Of a stretch of DNA of 64,000 bases, positions 35,603 to 46,966 are shown one piece after another. The notes below the pieces were generated by a model that was not told the origin of the DNA, searched no databases, and was given only the letters and a program-made list of their open reading frames with translations. This DNA is from Flavobacteriales bacterium UBA4110 (lineage in GTDB: Bacteria; Bacteroidota; Bacteroidia; Flavobacteriales; Weeksellaceae). The stretch spans positions 448,239 through 512,238 of the forward strand of contig DFXK01000002.1 of assembly GCA_002383165.1 (NCBI GenBank). Direction: 5' to 3'. Each line of letters starts with the position of its first letter. Position 1 is the first letter of the stretch. The position numbers were made by a program, and so were the translations under genes.

Positions 35603-35630
35603 AAAACCAGCCTACGAATAAGCTGGTTTT
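35603..35630 (-). terminator. intrinsic terminator of the SusC/SusD-phosphoesterase operon
   Basis: A 9-bp stem AAAACCAGC/GCTGGTTTT, followed on the minus strand by TTTTATTTT. Confidence 0.78.
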
Positions 35631-35661
35631 TGAAAGTAATATATAAAAATTGAAAATTATT

Positions 35662-37243
35662 TTATGGGATAATAATCTGATCCTGCACTTCGAAATTTTC
35701 TGAAGCAGTAAACTCGTTTCCGTACATATCCTGTGCTTTTACCTCAACTTTATGCCTGCCTAAAGAAAGTTTATTTCCAAACCCTCCAATCCAGATGTGT
35801 TTTGACTGTTCAGGATTTGAAGGCCTTCTTCCCGGGAAAAGCTTGTCTGTAGCGTCCCATTTGAAAACAGCATTGGCGAAGTTCGGATCGATGGTTTCGC
35901 TGTATTCCATTTCCTCCCATTTTCCACTGTCGATTCGGTATTGTACTTTATCTTTTTTGCTTCCCATAAAGAAATTAGCCAAAATCTTGGCAGACGTTTT
36001 GGATGGGAAAGGAATTACTTTTGGAACGTACAGCTGAATCTGATAATCTTCAGGTTTTCCTGCCGTTTTGTATCTTACTTGATACTGATTATCGTTAAAA
36101 CTGATAAAAGAATATCCTTTTGCTGTACCATCTCTCATAGTGGAAGTCGGCAAACCGATTTCATCCGATGTCCCGGACCACCAATCGCCACAAGTTGTTC
36201 CCACATTGTATTCATGAAGATCTTTTGAACCGTTCCAACCCTGAACTTTTCCGTAGAAAATCTGCTGTTGGATATGGGTATGCGCAGAAAGCAGTAAAGC
36301 ATTTTTAAATGGTGTTAATGCATCAAATAATTTCTGGCGGTCTGCATTTCTGAAGTTATCTTCATTTGTATGGTCTAATGGAATGTGGAAGGAAACTACA
36401 ACCAACTTGTTTTTATCTACATATTTTAAATCATTCTCTATAAACTGCATCTGATCTTCCCGGAAACCTCCCCAATAGCCCTTAGCGTCTCTAGGATCCG
36501 GATAAAGAATATCATCTAAGACAATGAAATGAACATTTCCGTAATTAAAAGAATAGTTGGCAGGACCAAAATTAGCTTCAAAAGTTTCGTCTGAAAGAGC
36601 ATCTTCTTTGGCATCGTAATTCATATCATGATTTCCCATCACGTTGTACCACGGAAGACCTATTTCTTTCATTACGTCTGCATAAGGTTTCTGCAAACTC
36701 AAATTATCACCTACCAAATCTCCTAAAGTGATTCCGAAAACAGCATTTTTTTTTGAAGATTTTACTTCGTTTACAATTGCTCTTTTGAAGTAGTCAAGCT
36801 GTTTTTCTGTGTAAGGCTGTGGATCACCAAAAACCAGAATATCAAAATTTTTGCTTTCGTTTTGTTTATACAATGCAAAATTTAATTCCTTTGGGAGTGT
36901 TCCCGTTGGTGCAGAACCTTTATATTTAAAATCTGTGGGGGAGCCATTCGGCTTATACTGATAATAATATTGCGGTAAATTATTCTGATTTAAAGCAACC
37001 ATATAACCCGATGGTTTGATCACGAAAATTGTTTGTCCATCCGCAATTGGCAGGCTATATTTTCCTTTTTTATCTGTCAAAACTACCTGTGCACCGTTGG
37101 AAACTGCTACTCCTTCGATTCCTTTTTCCCGGTTTTTTTTTTTGATTTTTATTTATATCTTCAAAAACGTATCCTGAAACCGATGTTTGAGAAAAAGCCA
37201 TCGCAGAAATAAACAATGAAGGTATGATGAGTTTAAATTTCAT
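35662..37243 (-). pseudogene. calcineurin-like phosphoesterase, frameshifted at an A11 tract
   Basis: The gene begins at ATG 37243 with a signal peptide (MKFKLIIPSLFISAMAFSQ) and VSGYVFEDINKN. It then meets eleven A residues on the coding strand (T at 37133-37143), after which the frame is lost. The rest, in another frame, runs to 35662 as about 480 residues with a metallophosphoesterase domain (FGDPQPYTEKQ, LGDLVGDN, MGNHDMN, SFHIPLDH, LSAHTH) and a C-terminal barrel-like domain. Ten A residues would restore one reading frame. It may be phase-variable, inactivated or a sequence error. It is third in the susC-susD operon. Confidence 0.8.
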
Positions 37244-37267
37244 TATAATTATATTTTAGATTAAAGA

Positions 37268-38722
37268 TTATTGGTTCCACCACATTTTTATGTTAATATT
37301 ATCACCACCCATCTGCTGAACCGCTGCCTGGTAATTTGTTGTATTCAGAACTCTGGGATTGGGAGGATACATTAACCTTGAAGGCATTATCCCATTGTTT
37401 AGAAGTCCCCCGTTATTTGGAAGTACCGGATAACCTGTTCTCCTTTTTTCGAACCACTGCTGCTGGTCTACAAAAAATAAAGCCACATATTTTTGAAGCA
37501 TTATTCTTTCTAAAGTTCCGTTGTAGGCTACATTCGGATTTGCAAAATAATTTGCCGGCATGGCTGATCCCCATTGCTCGATGGTTGCTTTTACCCCATT
37601 TTCGTAAAAAGTCTGAGCATTTCCGGAAATTATTCCTTTAAAAGCTAATTCTGAAAGAATAAACTGAACTTCTGCGTATGGTAAAATCAAGATATTCAAA
37701 GGTCCTTTTGCCAGATTCTGATTCATATTGGATGGCTGATAGTTGAAAACCGTTCCGTAGGCATATCCTGAAGGTGCACCTTTGTATCCGAGATTCGCCT
37801 GAGGAGGTACAAGATCTTTAGCCTGACTAAAAAACATTGACATACGAGGGTCGTTATTCGCTTTCAGTGTTTCTACAAAAAATTCTGAAGCTGCTCTTCC
37901 TGTTGTAAAATCCTGGGGTCTTGCAATGGGAGGCATAAGAGGCGCAGCTCCGGTGATGTTTACTTTGGCACTTTCTGCATTACTCAGAAAAATAGGATAG
38001 GTAGAAGGATTATTAATAATTTCCTGAATTCTTTCGTGTACGTTTATTTCCCCGTTTCTTTTCAGAATCCTTGTAAGTAGCCTTAAAGAAAGAGAATTCC
38101 CGAATTTTTTCCAGTTGCTGATTCCGTTTGTATCGTTTCCGGCATTGTAAAAAAGATCCGTTCCGGTAAGGGGTTTTGTCGTTACAAATAATGAATTTGC
38201 TTTTTTCAGATCATCCAGTAATTGTATATAAATGTTTTTCTGCTGATCAAACTTTGGCTGGGAAATTCCTTCATCAAGTCTGGACGCTTCAGAAAAAGGC
38301 ACATCACCATAAGTATCTGTAAGGTTAGAATAGATCCATGCGTTCAAGATCAAAGCAATTGCTTCATAATTCTTGTCATTACTTTCAACAGCTGCCTTTC
38401 TCATATCATAAACCTGCTTGATCCACTTGTAGCTATTGTTCCAAAAACCAGCACCTGTATTTTCGGTAATATTGTATCTGCTCAAGGTGTTTCCTTCGTT
38501 AGGAAAATCCAAAGATACCTGCATGATATCAAAAGTAAAATCATTAGCCCTTAAGTATCCTACCGAAGCCATATTATACTGAACAGGAGCTAAAAAACTC
38601 GAAACTTCCGGTTCATAGATTTTACTGTCGTCAAGATTTATTTCATCAAAGCTTCTGTCGCAGGAAGCTGCCGTAAAAGCTAAGCCCGCCATAATGAAAT
38701 ATTTAAATATTGATTTTTTCAT
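37268..38722 (-). CDS. SusD/RagB-like nutrient-binding outer-membrane lipoprotein
   Basis: A 484-residue lipoprotein: signal peptide ending in the lipobox TAASC, then SFDEINLDDSKIYEP and a helical TPR-like fold typical of the SusD-like 2 group (WIKQVYDMRKAA, IYSNLTDTYGDVPFSEA, LPYAEVQFILSELA). SusD proteins cap the SusC barrel on the cell surface and capture substrate. It starts 10 bp after susC and is followed within 24 bp by the phosphoesterase gene, so the imported compound may be a phosphorylated one. Confidence 0.92.
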   Translation of the reverse strand: MKKSIFKYFIMAGLAFTAASCDRSFDEINLDDSKIYEPEVSSFLAPVQYNMASVGYLRANDFTFDIMQVSLDFPNEGNTLSRYNITENTGAGFWNNSYKWIKQVYDMRKAAVESNDKNYEAIALILNAWIYSNLTDTYGDVPFSEASRLDEGISQPKFDQQKNIYIQLLDDLKKANSLFVTTKPLTGTDLFYNAGNDTNGISNWKKFGNSLSLRLLTRILKRNGEINVHERIQEIINNPSTYPIFLSNAESAKVNITGAAPLMPPIARPQDFTTGRAASEFFVETLKANNDPRMSMFFSQAKDLVPPQANLGYKGAPSGYAYGTVFNYQPSNMNQNLAKGPLNILILPYAEVQFILSELAFKGIISGNAQTFYENGVKATIEQWGSAMPANYFANPNVAYNGTLERIMLQKYVALFFVDQQQWFEKRRTGYPVLPNNGGLLNNGIMPSRLMYPPNPRVLNTTNYQAAVQQMGGDNINIKMWWNQ

Positions 38723-38732
38723 GTTTAAAAAA

Positions 38733-41711
38733 TTAGAATTTTACATTAAGTTGAAAGCCTACAGTCCTTGCGGTTGGCAATTGCCCCATCTCTACTCCGG
38801 GAGTAATTGTAGCATTATCCAATGTGGCAACCTCCGGATCAAACAATGGAAATTTCGTCCACATCCAAAGATTTTTTCCGAAAAGAGCAAGTGTAAGATC
38901 TGTTATTTTTAAAGGTTCCGTAATTGATCTTGGGAATGAATAAGAGATTCTCGCATCTCTTAATTTAATAAACGAAGTATCGAAAGTATTAGTTTCTACG
39001 TTTGCTCTTCTGTAATAATCACCATAATATGTTGAAGCTAAAATCCCTTTCGTATTAGGCGAATATGAACCGTCTGCATTCTGAACAACACCTTGCCCAA
39101 TAATTAAACCTCCCGGATTGTCTCTTCCTTCCAGAGTGTGCATAAGTTTACCCTGCTCCGACATCTTATGATGCGATTGTGAATAAGCAACTCCTTTATA
39201 CTGACCGTCGAACGAAAAGCTCAGGGTAATATTTTTGTATCTGAATTCATTCTGAAGACCTGCTCTCCATTTCGGAAATGCATTTCCTATCTTTTTCATC
39301 TGAGAGGGTTTTGCGGTAAGTCCGTCGGCTCCGTAAATAACCTGTCCATCCGGCGAGTACATAAGCCCATAACCATACATATCACCAATAGAGCCTCCAA
39401 CAACAGCGTTGTAATAAACCGCTCCGCCTACACTTCCCATCACATAAGGCTCTCCCTGAAATTCTTCAGGTAAGGAAAGAATTTCGTTTCTGTTCAGAGA
39501 CCAGTTTGCAGAAATGTTCCATGAGAAATTTTTATTTTTTACAGGATAAGCATTCAGCATCATTTCTACCCCTCTGTTTCTGATTTCACCCGAGTTTATC
39601 ACTCTTTGTGAATATCCGGTTTCCCATAGAACAGGTACATTCCTGATTATCTGGTCTACAGAATTACTCTGATATAGTGTAATATTATAGTTCAATCTGT
39701 TACTGAAAAGACTGAAATCCATTCCTGCTTCAACATTGGTAATCATCTCGGGTCTCAGATTAGGATTCAGGAACTTGCTTGATAATTCAACTGACCCCGG
39801 AAACGATAAACTTGGATTGTAATAATTCTGAAGCTGATAAGGATTAGTATCATTTCCTACTTTTGACCATGAAGCCCTAAGCTTCCAGTAATTGAATTTA
39901 TTGCTTTTAAGATTAAAAATATCTGAAAGAATAAATGATGATGCCACAGAAGGATAAAAATAAGAACGATTGGCTTTCGGGAGCGTACTGCTCCAGTCGT
40001 TTCTGGCTGTAACGTCTAAAAAGATTTTATCCTGATAGCTAAAAGTAGCTAAACCATATGCACTATTTACCTGTTTATCAAAAGGTGTCGGAATATCAAA
40101 ACGTTGAGTCACGGCATTGGTGAGATTATACACACCAGCTTTTTTTAATCCTAAAGCAAAATAATCTTTGGTAACCTGCTCTTCATATTGTGAACCTCCT
40201 CCCAAAGTTGCTGAAAAATTAATCGCTCCGAATGTATTTTTATAGTTGATCATGAGATCATTATTGAAATTCAGTCCGTTTACATATTGTTCGCGATAAT
40301 ACCCTCGTAGGTAATTGGCCGAACTCCACGGTCTTCTTTGGGTACGTATTTCATCATTCCAAATCATTCCGGATCTCAATAGTACATCAAAATGTTTATT
40401 TATTTGATAGTTTAAACTGATATTTCCGGTGATGTTTTTCTTGTTCAGACTATTGGTCATTTCATAAGCAATCAGGTACGGATTATCAATATATGAGCTG
40501 AACGGATGAATCTGGTCCACCTGCTCCTGCCCCGTTTTCCAGATGGGCTTATACCATGCTAAATCTACATTTGGATTCTGGAAAATCATAAAGTAAGAAA
40601 TAGACTGGTTATTATACCCTGTTGCAGGAAGATTATCACTCTTCGTCTGATTATACGATAATTTTACATTTGTTTTAAGCTTCTCATTGATTTTATGATC
40701 TACTGATACTGCTGCACTCCATCGGTCAAGTCCTGTATTAGGCATCATCCACTCATTATTAAGATAAGAAAGTGATGTTCTGAAAGCAGTCTTATCATTT
40801 GAGCTTTCTATTGAAAGATTATTGGAGTATGTTGTTCCAACTTCCCAAAAATCTTTGATATTATTTGTATAAGGTCTCCACGCCTGTCTTTCTTTGCTCT
40901 GCCCCTGAACTGTAGGATCATATTGAAAATAGCTCTGTCCATTAAATCTTGGGCCGAAAGCACTGCTTGTAGAACCTGTATTTACCCCGTCAGCTGAAGC
41001 TTGGTAAGAATAAAAATATTCTCCCTGCTGGTTTTTCTGCATTGTTCCCTGCCCATATTCATACTGATAGTCCGGCCGTTTTAATACAGAATCGAAACTT
41101 GTGTAAGAGTTCAAAGACACCTGAATTCTGCCCTGTTTAGTCTTCCCTGACTTCGTAGTAATCATGATTGCCCCCTTAGCTCCTCTGGAACCGTATAATG
41201 CAGCAGCTGTCGGTCCTTTCAGAACCGTAATGCTTTCAATATCATCAGGATTTATACTGTTCAGGTCATTTCCGTAATCAATTGGTACATCACCTCCAGA
41301 GCCTGCACCATAAGCAGGTGTTCCTGTTCCAATCGTTCTGGAATTCATCGGAACTCCGTCTAAAACGATCAAAGCCTGGTCATCAAAACCATTCATCGAA
41401 ACATCTCCTCTTAACGTAATTCTTGGAGTTGCTAATGGACCTGCACCTGCAGTCTGAATTTTTAATCCGGCAACTTTCCCTTCCAAAGCGCCTGTCCAGT
41501 GGTTATTCTGGGTTCTCAAAAGCTGTTCGGAATTGATGGTTTCGGTAGAATATCCCAAAGCTTTATTCTGTCTTTTAATTCCTAAAGCCGTTACCACAAC
41601 TTCATCAATGGTTTTCACCGTGTCTTTTTTCACCTGCTGTTGAGCCGCCATTTGGACGCTAACCAATCCGAGAATGGATAATAGAAGCAGTTTTTGAGTC
41701 TCTTTACGCAT
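38733..41711 (-). CDS. SusC/RagA-like TonB-linked outer-membrane transporter
   Basis: A 992-residue TonB-dependent receptor. The signal peptide ends at VSVQMAAQ. DEVVVTALGIKRQNKALGYS is the SusC/RagA signature around the TonB-box region, followed by a plug (GALEGKVAGLKI, ALIVLDGVPMNS, LKGPTAAALYGSRGAKGAIMITTK) and a 22-strand barrel ending in aromatic FQLNVKF. The N-terminal carboxypeptidase-like domain of many SusC proteins is missing. It is the first gene of an operon with susD and a phosphoesterase. Confidence 0.95.
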   Translation of the reverse strand: MRKETQKLLLLSILGLVSVQMAAQQQVKKDTVKTIDEVVVTALGIKRQNKALGYSTETINSEQLLRTQNNHWTGALEGKVAGLKIQTAGAGPLATPRITLRGDVSMNGFDDQALIVLDGVPMNSRTIGTGTPAYGAGSGGDVPIDYGNDLNSINPDDIESITVLKGPTAAALYGSRGAKGAIMITTKSGKTKQGRIQVSLNSYTSFDSVLKRPDYQYEYGQGTMQKNQQGEYFYSYQASADGVNTGSTSSAFGPRFNGQSYFQYDPTVQGQSKERQAWRPYTNNIKDFWEVGTTYSNNLSIESSNDKTAFRTSLSYLNNEWMMPNTGLDRWSAAVSVDHKINEKLKTNVKLSYNQTKSDNLPATGYNNQSISYFMIFQNPNVDLAWYKPIWKTGQEQVDQIHPFSSYIDNPYLIAYEMTNSLNKKNITGNISLNYQINKHFDVLLRSGMIWNDEIRTQRRPWSSANYLRGYYREQYVNGLNFNNDLMINYKNTFGAINFSATLGGGSQYEEQVTKDYFALGLKKAGVYNLTNAVTQRFDIPTPFDKQVNSAYGLATFSYQDKIFLDVTARNDWSSTLPKANRSYFYPSVASSFILSDIFNLKSNKFNYWKLRASWSKVGNDTNPYQLQNYYNPSLSFPGSVELSSKFLNPNLRPEMITNVEAGMDFSLFSNRLNYNITLYQSNSVDQIIRNVPVLWETGYSQRVINSGEIRNRGVEMMLNAYPVKNKNFSWNISANWSLNRNEILSLPEEFQGEPYVMGSVGGAVYYNAVVGGSIGDMYGYGLMYSPDGQVIYGADGLTAKPSQMKKIGNAFPKWRAGLQNEFRYKNITLSFSFDGQYKGVAYSQSHHKMSEQGKLMHTLEGRDNPGGLIIGQGVVQNADGSYSPNTKGILASTYYGDYYRRANVETNTFDTSFIKLRDARISYSFPRSITEPLKITDLTLALFGKNLWMWTKFPLFDPEVATLDNATITPGVEMGQLPTARTVGFQLNVKF

Positions 41712-41728
41712 ACATTTTTTTGTTTGCG

Positions 41729-41736
41729 CAAAATTA
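41729..41736 (-). promoter_or_regulatory. -7 promoter element of the susC operon
   Basis: TAATTTTG on the minus strand, 17 nt before the ATG at 41711. No -33 element is visible; its place is taken by the direct repeats at 41748-41776. Confidence 0.55.
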
Positions 41737-41747
41737 TATCGCTATAA

Positions 41748-41776
41748 CAAGCATAGCTTTAACACGATTTTAACAT
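41748..41776 (-). promoter_or_regulatory. PhoB-box-like direct repeats upstream of susC
   Basis: On the minus strand: ATGTTAA, 4 nt, GTGTTAA, 4 nt, ATGCTTG. These are 7-mers repeating every 11 bp, ending 11 nt before the -7 box, which is the architecture of PhoB-activated promoters in Proteobacteria. The rest of the gene-free stretch 41712-42034 is AT-rich apart from the glpQ terminator. Confidence 0.4.
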
Positions 41777-41980
41777 ATTTTAAAGAATTTTTAAATAACA
41801 TATTAATTTATAATTAACAACAACACATAAACTTTTAATAAACAGTTGGTTAAAAACATGAATGATTTTTAATGTTAATTCGTGACTTAATTTATCTAAC
41901 TTTATTGTCTTTTCCCGATAAAATAAAGATACCACACCACCACAAACATTTAATTGTTTAAAATTTCATTTATTTAGACA

Positions 41981-42010
41981 AAAAAAATCTGCCCCAAGCA
42001 AGACAGATTT
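41981..42010 (-). terminator. intrinsic terminator of the GlpQ-like gene
   Basis: A 7-bp stem AAATCTG/CAGATTT, followed on the minus strand by a T run. Confidence 0.65.
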
Positions 42011-42034
42011 ATATTTAGAATATTTGTAATTAAA

Positions 42035-42781
42035 TTACTTCCCTTTCAGTTGATCTGGAATATTGGTTGTAATAAATCCGATTCCCTGAGATTTTAATTC
42101 GTTATAAATTTTTACATCATTTACCGTCCAGGAATTGGTGATTAGTCCTAAAGCTTTTGCTTCTTGGATCCAAGCCGGATTTTTCTGGAACACACTGTAA
42201 TGATAATCCAATCCGTCCAAACCTTCATTTTTGATTTGATGAGGAGACAATTCTCCATTAAGATATTGTACTTTGAATTTTGGTTCAACTTTTTTAATTT
42301 CTTTACAAACATTCAAGCTAAAGGAAATGAATTCGCTTTGGGAGTCAAGCTTCATATCTTGCACCATCCTGATTGTTTTTGCCACAATCTCGTTTTCCTT
42401 TTGCTGTGATTTCACGGGCTTAATTTCGATGATCATCATTAAAGACGGATCTTTCTTTCCTTGTCTCAAATAATCTTTTAAAGTCGGTAACTTTTCACCA
42501 TTCGAAAGCTTTAATTTCCTCAGATCCCTGAAATCGGTTTCTTCAATAATCATTTTACCGTGATGTTCATCGTGATTGATAACCAATTTCCCATCTTTCG
42601 TCATCCTCACATCGAATTCGGATCCGTAGATTTTTAATCTCTGAGCATTTTCTAAAGCATTGATAGAGTTTTCAGACGTTTTCGGCTGTGTATTCCAAAA
42701 ACCACGATGGGCAATAATCTGAGTTTGAGCGTTGATAAACATAGCCGTAACAAAGGTTAAACTACAAAATATTTTCTTCAT
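42035..42781 (-). CDS. glycerophosphodiester phosphodiesterase, GlpQ/UgpQ-like
   Basis: A 248-residue secreted GDPD-family enzyme. The start is ATG 42781, giving the signal peptide MKKIFCSLTFVTAMFINAQ; a frame extending to 42805 would need a TTG start. The catalytic motif is AHRGFW with TSENS, and the metal and acid residues are in GSEFDVRMTKDGKLVINHD; IEIKP follows. These enzymes release sn-glycerol 3-phosphate from phospholipid head groups. It lies upstream of the susC-susD-phosphoesterase operon on the same strand, with its own terminator. Confidence 0.9.
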   Translation of the reverse strand: MKKIFCSLTFVTAMFINAQTQIIAHRGFWNTQPKTSENSINALENAQRLKIYGSEFDVRMTKDGKLVINHDEHHGKMIIEETDFRDLRKLKLSNGEKLPTLKDYLRQGKKDPSLMMIIEIKPVKSQQKENEIVAKTIRMVQDMKLDSQSEFISFSLNVCKEIKKVEPKFKVQYLNGELSPHQIKNEGLDGLDYHYSVFQKNPAWIQEAKALGLITNSWTVNDVKIYNELKSQGIGFITTNIPDQLKGK

Positions 42782-42803
42782 TTTTTTATATTGAATAAAT
42801 TTC

Positions 42804-42890
42804 AACCCACAGTCCGCAAAGATTTTTTTGATTATTTAAACTCTTTTAAGTTTTACAAATGCGTAAAACTTAGCAAAGCACAAAGAATTT
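42804..42890. repeat. dispersed GCAAAG-word repeat, copy 4
   Basis: CCCACAGTCCGCAAAG, an AT-rich spacer, AAGTTTTACAAATGCGTAAAACTTAGCAAAGCACAAAG. It lies between glpQ and ligA. Confidence 0.6.
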
Positions 42891-42972
42891 CAAATCAATG
42901 AGACTATTTGGTTTTATTTTTATGAAGAGCCAAATTACTCATTTTATTTTTAGTCGTTCTCCTTGTTTTGGT

Positions 42973-42980
42973 TATTTTTG
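42973..42980 (+). promoter_or_regulatory. -7 promoter element of ligA
   Basis: TATTTTTG, 18 nt before the ATG at 42999. Confidence 0.55.
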
Positions 42981-42986
42981 CGTTAA

Positions 42987-45002
<2,016 letters not shown>

Positions 45003-45009
45003 AACTTAA

Positions 45010-45139
45010 AACCACAAAATACACAAAAAGAAACACTTAAGTTTTTTTAAATTAATTTTGAAACTATAAAAAGGACATTAAGTTTTTAAAATCTTAGATT
45101 TTATTTTTTAATTGTAAAACTTTTGTGACTTTTGTGGTT
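45010..45139. repeat. long imperfect inverted repeat of CACAAA words
   Basis: Left arm AACCACAAAATACACAAAAAG (45010-45030) and right arm CTTTTGTGACTTTTGTGGTT (45120-45139) can pair over about 20 bases with a few mismatches. It fills the ligA-acetyltransferase gap and looks like a variant of the GCAAAG-word family. Confidence 0.5.
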
Positions 45140-45145
45140 GATTTT

Positions 45146-45706
45146 CTAAATTTCTTTGATGACTTTACAAGGATTTCCCACGGCTAAAACATTAGCAGGA
45201 ATATCTTTGACCACCACACTGCCAGCGCCGATGACTGCATTATCGCCAATTGTAACGCCCGGAAGAATGCTGCAACCAGCACCAATCCAAACGTTATTAC
45301 CAACTGTAATTGGAAGCGCATATTCTAAACCTTTGTTTCTGGTTTCTGCATCAAGAGGATGATTAACGGTATAGAATCCACAGTTTGGGGCGATGAAAAC
45401 ATTATCTCCAAAAGTCACTTTGGCACAGTCGAGAATCACAACATTCACGTTGGTATAGAAGTTTTCTCCGATTTCTATGTGATAACCATAATCGCAATAG
45501 AATGGTTGCTCTATCAGGAACATCTTCTCAGTTTTGCCAAAAAGTGTTTTGATGATGCCTTTTCTCTCCTTCATTTTAGAAGGCTGAATCTGATTGTATC
45601 GGAAGCACAAATCTTTGCTCCTTTGTCTTTCCTCTACCAAAGTTGCATCACCTGCATCATATAATTTGCCAGAGAGCATTTTCTCTTTTTCGTTTAGATT
45701 ATTCAC
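45146..45706 (-). CDS. maa: sugar O-acetyltransferase, maltose acetyltransferase-like
   Basis: A 186-residue left-handed beta-helix acetyltransferase of the Maa/NodL group. The N-terminus NEKEKMLSGKLYDAGDATLVEER is the Maa entry. Hexapeptide repeats follow (IEIGENFYTNVNVVILD, VNHPLD with the catalytic His, VWIGAGCSILPGVTIGDNAVIGAGSVV). The first start is GTG at 45706, 23 nt after a -7 box; ATG 45679 is an alternative. It acetylates sugars with acetyl-CoA; the sugar is not determined. Confidence 0.9.
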   Translation of the reverse strand: MNNLNEKEKMLSGKLYDAGDATLVEERQRSKDLCFRYNQIQPSKMKERKGIIKTLFGKTEKMFLIEQPFYCDYGYHIEIGENFYTNVNVVILDCAKVTFGDNVFIAPNCGFYTVNHPLDAETRNKGLEYALPITVGNNVWIGAGCSILPGVTIGDNAVIGAGSVVVKDIPANVLAVGNPCKVIKEI

Positions 45707-45729
45707 TGTATTTTTACATTATGACAAAA

Positions 45730-45737
45730 CAAAAGTA
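45730..45737 (-). promoter_or_regulatory. -7 promoter element of the acetyltransferase gene
   Basis: TACTTTTG on the minus strand, 23 nt before the GTG at 45706. Confidence 0.5.
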
Positions 45738-45793
45738 TGGCTTTCCCACACATTATCAATACTGATTAATAACCATTTTAAACTTAAAATTAA

Positions 45794-46900
45794 ATGAAAG
45801 TAATTCTATTATTTTTTTTCTTAATTAATATATCAGTTATATCACAAGATTTCAATTCTTTGGAAGAAGCTAATAAAAATCCTAAAAAAGTTAAAAATCT
45901 AGATTTATCAGATAAAAATCTAAATATCCTACCAGAGGAAATTTCTGCTTATATTAATCTAGAAGAAATCGATTTGAGAAATAATCCTGGTTTAGATTTA
46001 GTTCAATCTTTTTCAATTCTCAAAAACAACAAAAAACTTAAAACGATTTATCTCCAAGAAAACAATCTTTCAGATTTACCAAATAATATTGCAGAACTTA
46101 AAAATCTCAAAGAAATTTGGTTGGATGATAACAATTTTACAGAAATTCCTAAAAGTATTTTAAATCTTAATCTTGTATATATAAGACTATTTGCTAATAA
46201 AATATCGAATCTAAATCTCAATGAATTTGATTTACCGAGATTAGAATCAATTGATTTAAGTTACAATAATTTAGTTGATTTTCCAACCGATTTATCAAAA
46301 CTGAAAAATCTTAAATATGTAATTATGTGGTATAGTAAAGTTGAAAATATCTCTCCACAAATTATGAACTTAACAAATCTAAAAGTTTTAAATCTTGAAG
46401 GTAATAGAATAAAGTCTTTACCAAATGAATTATCACTATTACAAAATCTTGAGAAATTATCATTGAGGAATAACAAACTGGAAACAGGAAATTTAAAACC
46501 AATTTGGCAATTGACCAACCTAAAAGAATTAGAGATAGAAGGAAACAAAATCGCTGAAATACCTACAGAAATTTCAAATCTAAAAAAGCTTAATAGGCTT
46601 TCAATTGGCGTTAACCCTTTGAAAACTGTTCCAGTCAGTATCTCGCAACTATCCAATTTGGAACAATTAGGACTTGTTTCATTAAAAGATTTTAATTGGA
46701 CTGAAACTTTCGAAATAATCTCAAAAATTAAAAGTTTAAAAAGAATTGGACTGCCGTCATCAGGATTATCAAAGATGCCACAAGGATTTGAAAAGTTAAC
46801 TCAGGTAAAAACGTTTTGGTTAAACGGAAATAATTTTGATAAGTCAGAACAAGAGAGAATGAAGAATTTATTACCAAATGCAGAATTAGAATTCAAATAG
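45794..46900 (+). CDS. exported leucine-rich repeat protein
   Basis: A 368-residue protein with a signal peptide (MKVILLFFFLINISVISQ) and about 12 LRR units of 22-24 residues of the disease-resistance-like type (LKEIWLDDNNFTEIPKSILNL, LEKLSLRNNKLE). It differs from the LRR protein at 19.5 kb in repeat type and in lacking a type IX tail. Unusually AT-rich. Location is periplasm or surface; no ligand is known. Confidence 0.82.
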   Translation: MKVILLFFFLINISVISQDFNSLEEANKNPKKVKNLDLSDKNLNILPEEISAYINLEEIDLRNNPGLDLVQSFSILKNNKKLKTIYLQENNLSDLPNNIAELKNLKEIWLDDNNFTEIPKSILNLNLVYIRLFANKISNLNLNEFDLPRLESIDLSYNNLVDFPTDLSKLKNLKYVIMWYSKVENISPQIMNLTNLKVLNLEGNRIKSLPNELSLLQNLEKLSLRNNKLETGNLKPIWQLTNLKELEIEGNKIAEIPTEISNLKKLNRLSIGVNPLKTVPVSISQLSNLEQLGLVSLKDFNWTETFEIISKIKSLKRIGLPSSGLSKMPQGFEKLTQVKTFWLNGNNFDKSEQERMKNLLPNAELEFK

Positions 46901-46966
46901 TTTTCCAGTACCAAGATTTGCAAAATGAGAATGCAACCATTACCACACTAGTGATGGCTAGATAGC

